From contig JBIKVN010000082.1 in the NCBI GenBank assembly GCA_044356865.1, positions 1-12,214 on the forward strand: a stretch of DNA of 12,214 nucleotides, read 5' to 3'. The DNA is from JBEIUL01 sp044356865 (lineage in GTDB: Bacteria > Planctomycetota > Phycisphaerae > Phycisphaerales > SM1A02). The notes beneath the pieces are model-generated. The model saw nothing but the letters and a program-made list of their open reading frames with translations. It did not search any database and was not told the DNA's origin. Position numbers and translations under genes: made by a program. The first letter of the stretch is position 1. Every line of letters begins with the position of its first letter. Shown one piece after another: positions 1 through 5,609 of the stretch.

Positions 1-1448
1 TGCAGATGATCCCGCACGTGACCGGGGCGGTGAAGCTCAAGCTGCGCGAGCTCGCGATGACCGGCGGGCCCGGCGGGCGGCCGGCCGATGTGGTCTTCGT
101 CGAGGTGGGCGGCACCGCCGGCGACTATGAGAACGGCTTCTACATCGAGGCCCTGCGCGAGCTTGCCTTCGAGGAGGGCGAGGACTCGACCTGCTTCGTG
201 GCCCTGACCTATATCCTCGAGCCGTCGATCCTCGGCGAGCAGAAGAGCAAGGCCGCCCAACTCGGCATCAAGCGGCTCATGGAGGCGGGCGTGCAGCCGC
301 AGGTCGTCGCGTGCCGGGCGAAGAATCCGGTCGGCGAGAAGGTCCGCGAGAAGATCGGGATGTTCTCGAACGTGCCCATGCGGCGGATCTTCTCGATGCA
401 CGACCGCGAGTCGATCTACGTCATCCCCGAGGCGATGCGGGCCCAGGGCCTCGACCGCGAGATCCTCTCGATCCTCGACCTCCACGACCGCGTCGACCCC
501 GCCGCCGAGGACCGCAACCGGCAGCGTTGGCTCTCCTTCTCGTCGCGACTGTCCGGTCCGCGGGAACGCTCGATCGACCTCGGGATCGCCGGCAAGTACG
601 CCTCGCTGCGGGACGCCTACGCCTCGATCGAGAAGGCCGTCGAGCATTGTTCGATCGCCCTCGGCTGCGAGATCCGCACCCACTGGCTCGACACCACCGA
701 GATCTCGACCCGCGAGCAGGCCCGCAAGGCCCTCTCGCCGATGCATGCGGTGATCGTGCCCGGAGGCTTCGGCAGCCGCGGGGTCGAGGGGAAGATCCTC
801 GCGGCGGGGACCTGCCGGGCCGAGGGCATCCCCTACCTCGGGATCTGCCTCGGTTTCCAGATCGCGGTGCTCGAGTACGCCCGCGAGGTGCTCGGACTCG
901 CGACGGCCAACTCGACCGAGTTCGATCCCCGGTCCGCCCATCCGGTCATCTCCGAGCTTCCCGACCAGAAGCGGCTCGAGGGCATCATGGGCGGCACGAT
1001 GCGGCTCGGCGGCCAGGAGGTGACGCTCGAGAAGGGATCGCTCGCGAGCTTCCTGTACGGCGGGAAGACCGCCATCCGCGAACGGTTCCGCCACCGCTAC
1101 GAGGTCGATCCGCAGTTCATCGAGGCCCTGACCGCGGCCGGGCTCCACTTCAGCGGGCGGCACCCGAAGTTCCCGATCATGCAGGTCCTCGAGCTGCCCA
1201 CGGAGGTCCACCCCTACTTCGTCGGGGCCCAGTACCACCCCGAGCTGACCAGCCGGCCGCTCTCGCCGCAGCCGCTGTTCATGGGACTGGTGGCGGCGGG
1301 TCTGGCCCGGGTCGACCCGTCGTTCGCGGGGACACCGGCGGGGCAGCGATGGATCCCGCGACGCGAGAGCGGGACGGGGCCGTCCGCGGGGAATGCCGAT
1401 GGGCGGACTCGAACCGCCGACCTCCGGGTTATGAATCCAGCGCTCTAA
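1..1448 (+). CDS. pyrG: CTP synthase, 5'-truncated by window edge
   Basis: Makes CTP from UTP, ATP and glutamine in the cytosol, the last step of de novo pyrimidine nucleotide synthesis. The reading frame enters at base 3. By comparison with the 545-residue E. coli enzyme about 105-110 N-terminal residues, including the P-loop, lie outside the window. Numbering from Met at base 6, the synthase domain has E33-V-G-G-T-A-G-D40, the counterpart of the Mg/nucleotide loop. The class I glutamine amidotransferase domain has the oxyanion loop PGGFGSRG, nucleophile Cys281 (GICLG) and the His411-Pro-Glu413 pair, so the glutaminase triad is intact. Odd points: the UTP/CTP-contacting motif KTKPTQHS reads KSKAAQLG (80-87), and the protein runs about 35 residues past the usual end, the last 17 encoded opposite the tRNA-Met gene. 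Family assignment is secure. The extended C-terminus is what the frame dictates. Confidence 0.96.
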   Translation, partial: QMIPHVTGAVKLKLRELAMTGGPGGRPADVVFVEVGGTAGDYENGFYIEALRELAFEEGEDSTCFVALTYILEPSILGEQKSKAAQLGIKRLMEAGVQPQVVACRAKNPVGEKVREKIGMFSNVPMRRIFSMHDRESIYVIPEAMRAQGLDREILSILDLHDRVDPAAEDRNRQRWLSFSSRLSGPRERSIDLGIAGKYASLRDAYASIEKAVEHCSIALGCEIRTHWLDTTEISTREQARKALSPMHAVIVPGGFGSRGVEGKILAAGTCRAEGIPYLGICLGFQIAVLEYAREVLGLATANSTEFDPRSAHPVISELPDQKRLEGIMGGTMRLGGQEVTLEKGSLASFLYGGKTAIRERFRHRYEVDPQFIEALTAAGLHFSGRHPKFPIMQVLELPTEVHPYFVGAQYHPELTSRPLSPQPLFMGLVAAGLARVDPSFAGTPAGQRWIPRRESGTGPSAGNADGRTRTADLRVMNPAL

Positions 1449-1468
1449 ACCAGCTGAGCTACATCGGC
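1394..1468 (-). tRNA. tRNA-Met (anticodon CAT), elongator type
   Basis: A full cloverleaf reads on the minus strand: a perfect 7-bp acceptor stem (1462-1468 with 1395-1401), D-stem GCTC/GAGC, anticodon loop TTCATAA, and T-arm GGCGG-TTCGAGT-CCGCC. The discriminator is A (base 1394) and no CCA is encoded. The G1:C72 pair and the absence of three G:C pairs in the anticodon stem argue against an initiator tRNA. The top pair of the anticodon stem next to the loop is an A-C mismatch. A CAT anticodon could also mark tRNA-Ile(k2C), which sequence alone cannot exclude. The gene overlaps the 3' end of pyrG on the opposite strand by 55 nt. Confidence 0.95.
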
Positions 1469-1479
1469 GGAGGGGAAGC

Positions 1480-1485
1480 AGGATA
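1480..1485 (-). promoter_or_regulatory. -10 box of tRNA-Met promoter
   Basis: Minus-strand TATCCT preceded by GC, 11 nt upstream of the mature tRNA 5' end. The same GC-TATNNT arrangement precedes the other three tRNA genes. A TTGCGG with a 16-nt spacer is a possible -35 element. Confidence 0.6.
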
Positions 1486-1513
1486 GCCGAAGACCGGGCC
1501 CCCGCAAGAACCG

Positions 1514-1544
1514 CCTACAGCTCCACCTACAGCTCCACCTACAG
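1514..1544. repeat. 12-bp tandem repeat carrying three in-frame stop codons
   Basis: Two perfect copies of CCTACAGCTCCA (1514-1525, 1526-1537) and a 7-nt partial third copy (1538-1544). On the minus strand the unit duplicates the last Leu codon and stop of the cardiolipin-synthase gene. Beyond the real stop the frame reads stop, VEL, stop, VEL, stop. It probably arose by replication slippage at the gene end. Confidence 0.9.
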
Positions 1545-2999
1545 TACTGCCGAGAGCAGCGCCGCCGCGTTGTCGGCGAGCCGGGCGGGCAGCGGCCGCT
1601 TCCGCCACGCCGCCGGGTCGATCGGCGTCGAGCGGCCGAGATACTGCTCCTGCAGCGACCGGACCTGCCGCGTCGCGTCGCCGTCGTACAGCAGCAGGCT
1701 GACCTCCTCGTTCAGCTCGAAACTGCGGCGATCGAGGTTCGCGCTCGAGACGAACGCCACCCGGGTGTCGACGGTGATGGTCTTCGCGTGGAGAAGGCCC
1801 CCGTGAAACTCGGAGATCTGGACGCCGGACTCGAGCAGCGTCGCGTAGAACGCCCGCGCCGCGTGGGCCACGAGCACGCTGTCGTTGCGGGCCGGCACCA
1901 CCAGCCGTACCCGCACGCCGCGCCGGGCCGCCACGTTCAGGGCCGAGACAGTCGGCGAGTCGGGCACGAAGTAGGGCGTGGTGAGCACGATCTCCTCGCG
2001 GGCGAGACCGAGGAGGGTGACCACGAGATCGTTCGCCGAGCTGTCCGGCTTCAACGGTCCGGTGGGGATCACCTGCGCGATCGTAGCGGCGGAACTCGGC
2101 CCGTAGAGCCGGATCGCGTCGAGCCGCGACTCGCCCGTCTCGAGGAACCAATCCTCGACGAAGACCCGCTGCAACTCCGAGACCACCGGCCCCTGCATGC
2201 GGACGGTCGCATCGATCCACGGGGCGAACTTCGGCTTGATGCGGAAGCTCTTGTCGGCGAGATTGTGGCTGCCCACATAGCCGATCTCGCCGTCGATCAC
2301 CGCGATCTTGCGGTGGTTCCGCAGGTCGATCCGGTTGAACAGCGAGCGGATCGGGCCGCTCGGCAGCGCCTCGACCACCGCGACGCCGGCCTCGCGCAGC
2401 CGCGTGCAGGTGTCGCCGCGCAGGAAGGGCCGCGACCCGAGGGCATCGACGAGGAACCGCACCTCGACGCCGCGACCGGCGGCCCGGATCATCGCCTCCA
2501 TCACCGGCAGGCCGCCCTGGTCGTCGAGCACGATGTAGGTGAGGAAGTGCACCGTCGACCGGGCCGCATCGATGTCGGCGATCATGGAGGCGAAGAGGTC
2601 GGCGCTCTCGTCGAAGAGGCGGAAGCCGTTCCCGCCGACCGGCGGCATCCCGCCGATCGACTCGCCGAGCCGGCTGAGCCCGCGATCGCCCTCCTCGAGC
2701 CCGGCGGTCATGGCGGCGACATCCTCGCGGCGCACCGGATAGCGATTCACGATGAGCCAATGGATCTCGCCGGTCATCTCCTGCATGCGGCGCCGCCGCG
2801 ACTCGCTGAGCCAAGGCCGGCCGATGAACCAGTAGAGCGCGGGCCCGACCCAGGGGATCAGCGCCGCCACCAGCAGCCAGGTGAGGGCGGGCGTCGGACG
2901 GAAGCGGTCGGTCGTCAGGACCGCGAGCATCGTGCCGGCGACGAGCGCCGCGTGGCTTGCCACGAGGACCACCGGCCACAACCCTTCCCAGACGGTCAT
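1539..2999 (-). CDS. cls: Cardiolipin synthase-like phospholipase D family protein
   Basis: 486 residues, close to the usual length of bacterial ClsA-type enzymes, which join two phosphatidylglycerol molecules into cardiolipin and glycerol at the inner membrane. Two hydrophobic segments at about 7-29 and 38-59 form the N-terminal anchor typical of the family. Two phospholipase D HKD motifs follow: H229-R-K231-IAVI-D236 with GYVGSHN behind it, and H404-A-K406-TITV-D411 with FVSSANLD behind it. All catalytic His, Lys and Asp residues are present. The start at 2999 gives an intact anchor. No Shine-Dalgarno is visible, but TACCCT lies 6 nt upstream, so a leaderless mRNA is possible. The gene diverges from tRNA-Arg(CCT) across 66 bp and ends in a repeat that triplicates its stop codon. 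Substrate preference (PG+PG or PE+PG) cannot be read from sequence. Confidence 0.93.
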   Translation of the reverse strand: MTVWEGLWPVVLVASHAALVAGTMLAVLTTDRFRPTPALTWLLVAALIPWVGPALYWFIGRPWLSESRRRRMQEMTGEIHWLIVNRYPVRREDVAAMTAGLEEGDRGLSRLGESIGGMPPVGGNGFRLFDESADLFASMIADIDAARSTVHFLTYIVLDDQGGLPVMEAMIRAAGRGVEVRFLVDALGSRPFLRGDTCTRLREAGVAVVEALPSGPIRSLFNRIDLRNHRKIAVIDGEIGYVGSHNLADKSFRIKPKFAPWIDATVRMQGPVVSELQRVFVEDWFLETGESRLDAIRLYGPSSAATIAQVIPTGPLKPDSSANDLVVTLLGLAREEIVLTTPYFVPDSPTVSALNVAARRGVRVRLVVPARNDSVLVAHAARAFYATLLESGVQISEFHGGLLHAKTITVDTRVAFVSSANLDRRSFELNEEVSLLLYDGDATRQVRSLQEQYLGRSTPIDPAAWRKRPLPARLADNAAALLSAVL

Positions 3000-3018
3000 G
3001 GGCGAAGGGTACTCGCTC

Positions 3019-3038
3019 CCCCGGCCGCGACGCCGGGG
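3019..3038. promoter_or_regulatory. Dyad in the cls / tRNA-Arg divergent intergenic region
   Basis: CCCCGGC, a 6-nt loop (3026-3031), then GCCGGGG: a perfect 7-bp inverted repeat. It ends 4 nt before the tRNA-Arg -10 box and lies upstream of the possible cls -10. It is placed to be a protein operator acting on both promoters, but chance dyads are common in DNA this GC-rich. Confidence 0.3.
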
Positions 3039-3042
3039 CGGC

Positions 3043-3048
3043 TATCCT
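3043..3048 (+). promoter_or_regulatory. -10 box of tRNA-Arg(CCT) promoter
   Basis: TATCCT preceded by GC, 17 nt upstream of the mature tRNA 5' end. It is the same box as at tRNA-Met and the dockerin gene. No convincing -35 element is seen. Confidence 0.6.
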
Positions 3049-3065
3049 GCCCGGCCACGCGATCC

Positions 3066-3139
3066 GCCCTCTTAGCTCAGCTGGATAGAGCGGCGCTTTC
3101 CTAAAGCGCAGGTCGCAGGTTCAAATCCTGCAGGGGGCG
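3066..3139 (+). tRNA. tRNA-Arg (anticodon CCT)
   Basis: 74 nt. The acceptor stem GCCCTCT/AGGGGGC has one T-G wobble, the D-stem is GCTC/GAGC, and the anticodon stem GCGCT/AGCGC closes the loop TTCCTAA. The T-arm is GCAGG-TTCAAAT-CCTGC, the discriminator is G, and no CCA is encoded. It reads AGG, a codon that is infrequent in the genes of this window. Only 9 nt separate its 3' end from the glycosyltransferase ATG, so the two are probably cotranscribed. Confidence 0.96.
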
Positions 3140-3148
3140 TTTCCCGGC

Positions 3149-4891
3149 ATGCCGTCCGCCGTGACCCACGAACTGCCGCTTCCCGTTCCCGAGCCCCTTC
3201 GCCGTCGCCTTTCGGCCGGCGAGCGGCTCCTGCTGGCCGCAGCGCTGGTCCTGCCGTGGCTGCTCGCCGGAGCGATGCCGCTCATCCCGCCCGACGAGGG
3301 GCGGTACGCCTCGGTCTCGCTGCGGATGGTCGAGAGCGGCCGCTGGCTCGTCCCCGAGTTCGAAGGGCGGGCCCACCTGACCAAGCCGCCGCTGACCTAC
3401 TGGCTGCAAGCGCTCTCGATCGAAGCCCTCGGGGCGAACGAATGGGCGGTGCGGCTGCCGAGCGTCCTCGCGACCAGCCTCGCGGTGCTCGTGACCTTCG
3501 GGCTCGGCCGACGGATGTTCGGCACGCGGCCCGCCCTCGCGGCGGCGGCGATGATGCCCCTGATGCCGCTGGTCGCGGTGATCGGTCGCATCGCCAACGC
3601 CGACGCCCTGTTCGCCCTCGCGTGGCTTGCGGCGCTGGGCTTCGGCTGGCGGGCGATCGAGGGCGGGCGTCGTCGCCATGGGATCGCGTTCTGGGTCGCG
3701 ATCGCGGCCGGCACGCTGGTGAAGAGCGTCGCGGCGTTCGGCCCGCTCGTGATCCTCGTGGCTTGGGCGATCGCGGGCGGCAGAGCCGGCGAACTTCGGC
3801 GGCTTCGTCCGTTGCCCTGGGCACTCCTCGCCGGCGTGCCGCTGGCCGCCTGGATCGGGCTCGTCCATCGGGTCGAACCCGGGGTCGTCGAGGTCGCCTG
3901 GCAGCAGACCGTCGGCCGGGCGGTCGGCGCCGAGGGGATCTGGCCGAAGCCCTGGTGGTTCTACCTTCCGGTCTACCTCGTCGGGCTCTTCCCGGCGAGC
4001 GCGATGCTGACGCTGCCGTGGTTCAACCAGTCGTGGTCGGCGTCGCTCCGGACCTTCCGCGGCGGCGACGCCCGGGCCCTATGCCTCATGGCGACGGCGG
4101 TTCCGCTGGTCGGTTTCAGCCTCGCGAGCGGCAAGCTTCCGACCTATCTCCTGCCGCTCGCCGCACCGTCGGCGCTGCTGGCCGGAGTGACGCTCGAGCG
4201 CTGGATGCGCGGCCAGTTCGATGTCGCGATTCCGGGCTTTCGTCCGCCCGATGTGCGGATCACCCTGGCCGTGGTGGCGGGCGTGGTGGGGCTCGGGGGC
4301 ATGATCGCGGCGATCGCCGTGCACTCGCATGCCCCGACGCTGTGGATCGACGCGATCCCCGTGCTCGTGACGCCGACGATCATCGTGGTGGTGGCCATCG
4401 CCTGGTCGCGGGGAGCCCGCCGCGACCACTCGCTGCTCGGGCTCTGGATCGCCGGGGTCGCGTCGCTCGCGATGGCGACCGCCCTGCTCGTCCGCCACGC
4501 CGGCCCGATGACCTCGCGGGACATGCTGGCCGAACTGCGGGATCGCCTCGGCGAGGAGCGTCCGACCATCGTCCTCATGGGAGTGAGCGAGCCCTGCATT
4601 CCGTTCTACAACCACGGCCTTCCGACCGTCCGGGTGAACTCGCTCGCCGAGATGGTGGCCGAAGGCGTTCCGCCCGGCGCGATCATTTTCGCGCCGGACG
4701 AGCCGGTCGAGGAGCACGCCCTGGCGTGGACGGCCGTCGCGAGCCGCGAGCCCGAGCTGGCCGGAAACGCCCAGCCGCTCGGCCGCTGGGTCCGTTGGTT
4801 CGCCAAGCCCACGAGGATCTTGCTTTGGACGCCGCCCGCGACGCCGATCCGCGCCCGCGACGCCGATCCACAAGGAACGGCCGCGCCATGA
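3149..4891 (+). CDS. GT83/ArnT-like polyprenyl-phosphate-sugar glycosyltransferase
   Basis: 580-residue multi-pass membrane protein of the PMT_2/ArnT (GT-C fold) type. These enzymes move a sugar from a polyprenyl-phosphate donor onto lipids, glycans or proteins at the outer face of the cytoplasmic membrane. Visible signatures are a first membrane helix at about 26-46, then D49-E50-G51-R52 in the first periplasmic loop (the acidic catalytic motif of GT-C enzymes), and HLTKPPLTYW (76-85). GRIANADALF (146-155) follows, then SGKLPTYLLPLAAP (327-340), matching the K-LP-Y-LP signature of ArnT relatives. About ten further hydrophobic segments precede a soluble C-terminal part (about 450-580). The ATG at 3149 has no leader of its own apart from 9 nt after tRNA-Arg. 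The AGGGGG of the tRNA acceptor strand lies 11 nt before the ATG. Donor and acceptor are unknown, and a lipid A aminoarabinose role should not be assumed. Confidence 0.88.
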   Translation: MPSAVTHELPLPVPEPLRRRLSAGERLLLAAALVLPWLLAGAMPLIPPDEGRYASVSLRMVESGRWLVPEFEGRAHLTKPPLTYWLQALSIEALGANEWAVRLPSVLATSLAVLVTFGLGRRMFGTRPALAAAAMMPLMPLVAVIGRIANADALFALAWLAALGFGWRAIEGGRRRHGIAFWVAIAAGTLVKSVAAFGPLVILVAWAIAGGRAGELRRLRPLPWALLAGVPLAAWIGLVHRVEPGVVEVAWQQTVGRAVGAEGIWPKPWWFYLPVYLVGLFPASAMLTLPWFNQSWSASLRTFRGGDARALCLMATAVPLVGFSLASGKLPTYLLPLAAPSALLAGVTLERWMRGQFDVAIPGFRPPDVRITLAVVAGVVGLGGMIAAIAVHSHAPTLWIDAIPVLVTPTIIVVVAIAWSRGARRDHSLLGLWIAGVASLAMATALLVRHAGPMTSRDMLAELRDRLGEERPTIVLMGVSEPCIPFYNHGLPTVRVNSLAEMVAEGVPPGAIIFAPDEPVEEHALAWTAVASREPELAGNAQPLGRWVRWFAKPTRILLWTPPATPIRARDADPQGTAAP

Positions 4892-4920
4892 CCGGACCGG
4901 ACCGGACCGGACCGGATCGG
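4891..4920. repeat. ACCGG pentanucleotide tandem repeat
   Basis: Five perfect ACCGG units (4891-4915) followed by one ATCGG unit (4916-4920). The repeat begins on the last base of the glycosyltransferase stop codon and fills most of the 37-bp gap to the converging miniprotein gene. It lies outside both coding regions, so length changes would not shift either frame. Confidence 0.92.
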
Positions 4921-4928
4921 GCCGGGGC

Positions 4929-5078
4929 TCAGTCGATCTCGTCGGGGCCGACGGGCTTCTGGAAGCCCACTCCCGCGCGACGGTCGGCCGCGGCTTGCGA
5001 GATCATGAGGAGGCACCAGACGGTGCAGATTCCGAGCCAGAGGGCGTTCGCGAGAAGAACGGTGGAGACGGGGCCCAT
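4929..5078 (-). CDS. 49-residue single-pass membrane miniprotein, function unknown
   Basis: A short frame, MGPVSTVLLAN to GPDEID, that I do not recognise. Residues 4-30 form one strong hydrophobic helix (STVLLANALWLGICTVWCLL), followed by a basic ADRRAGVGFQKP segment and an acidic end. This is the usual look of small inner-membrane proteins. Nearly every third codon position is G or C, as in the real genes nearby, which supports coding. Minus-strand TATACT sits exactly 7 nt before the ATG, so transcription would begin at or next to the start codon. The ATG is only 18 nt from the trmL start on the other strand. A longer in-frame extension into trmL antisense exists but is a shadow. Coding status is likely; function is open. 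Confidence 0.65.
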   Translation of the reverse strand: MGPVSTVLLANALWLGICTVWCLLMISQAAADRRAGVGFQKPVGPDEID

Positions 5079-5082
5079 GGGG

Positions 5083-5095
5083 CCGAGTATATCGG
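5083..5095. promoter_or_regulatory. Symmetric bidirectional promoter between miniprotein and trmL
   Basis: The core is CCGA-GTATA-TCGG, an inverted repeat around a TATA centre. On the minus strand it gives TATACT (5086-5091), 7 nt from the miniprotein ATG. On the plus strand the same bases give GTATAT/TATATC just before the trmL GTG. Near-symmetric -10 elements are known to fire in both directions in bacteria. The minus-strand promoter is well placed. The plus-strand one would start at or slightly inside the annotated GTG, so trmL may use another promoter. Confidence 0.45.
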
Positions 5096-5096
5096 C

Positions 5097-5609
5097 GTGA
5101 CCCCCCTCTTCCACATCAGCCTCCTGCATCCGGAGATCCCCAACAACACCGGGAACATCGGGCGGACCGCGGCGGCCCTCGGCTGCCGGCTGCACGTGAT
5201 CCGGCCGATCGGTTTCGACATGGACGAGAAGGCCCGGCGGCGGGCGGGGCTCGACTACTGGCACCTCGTCGACTGCCGGGAACACGCCGACTGGACAAGC
5301 TACCTCGCGGCCGAACGGCCGGCGCGGCTCTGGATGTTCTCGGCCCGGGGCGGGCGTCCCCACTTCGACGCCGACTTCCGCGCGGGCGACACGCTGCTCT
5401 TCGGCAAGGAATCGTCCGGCATCGATCCGGCGACCGCCGCATGGGCGGAGGCGACCTACGGCGCCGATTGCCGACTCGCCATCCCGATGCGGGCGGTCGA
5501 GGGAATGCGCAGCCTCAACCTGGCGACCGCGGTCGCGATCGCGGCCTACGAAGGTTTCCGGCAGGTGCGGGCCCGGGACGAGATGCCCTCCGGTCACTGG
5601 GCGGTGTAG
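5097..5609 (+). CDS. trmL: tRNA (cytidine/uridine-34 2'-O)-methyltransferase
   Basis: 170-residue SPOUT-class (SpoU branch) methyltransferase. TrmL uses S-adenosylmethionine to 2'-O-methylate the wobble base of the two tRNA-Leu isoacceptors with CAA and UAA-type anticodons. All three family motifs are present: PEIPNNTGNIGRTAAAL near the N-terminus, FGKESSGID in the middle, and IPM followed by MRSLNLATAVAIAAYE near the C-terminus, which form the knotted cofactor site. The GC-RLHVIRPIGFDMDEKARRRAGLDY block is also typical. E. coli TrmL has 157 residues, so the size fits. The start is GTG at 5097, because the family begins immediately before the LFHISLLHPEIP strand. An in-frame ATG at 4995 would add 34 unrelated residues and run through the miniprotein gene. 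The 3' end overlaps the converging SDR gene by 16 bp. Confidence 0.92.
   Translation: MTPLFHISLLHPEIPNNTGNIGRTAAALGCRLHVIRPIGFDMDEKARRRAGLDYWHLVDCREHADWTSYLAAERPARLWMFSARGGRPHFDADFRAGDTLLFGKESSGIDPATAAWAEATYGADCRLAIPMRAVEGMRSLNLATAVAIAAYEGFRQVRARDEMPSGHWAV

Noticed and set aside
1459..2979. Long 506-codon open frame opposite the tRNA-Met/cls region
   Set aside because: Arg/Ala/Pro-rich shadow of the cardiolipin synthase gene in another frame of the same strand; the real frame has both HKD motifs.
3101..3868. Minus-strand 255-codon frame ending in DLNLRPAL
   Set aside because: Antisense shadow of the glycosyltransferase; the ending is the well-known artefact of translating the antisense of a tRNA gene.
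4953..4968. Hairpin GGGCTTC/GAAGCCC inside the miniprotein frame
   Set aside because: Falls in coding sequence, has no T-tract and is explained by codons for GFQKP.
4995..5096. Upstream ATG extending trmL to 204 residues
   Set aside because: The extra residues are unlike the family, which begins right at the LFHISLLHPEIP strand, and they run through the miniprotein and promoter.
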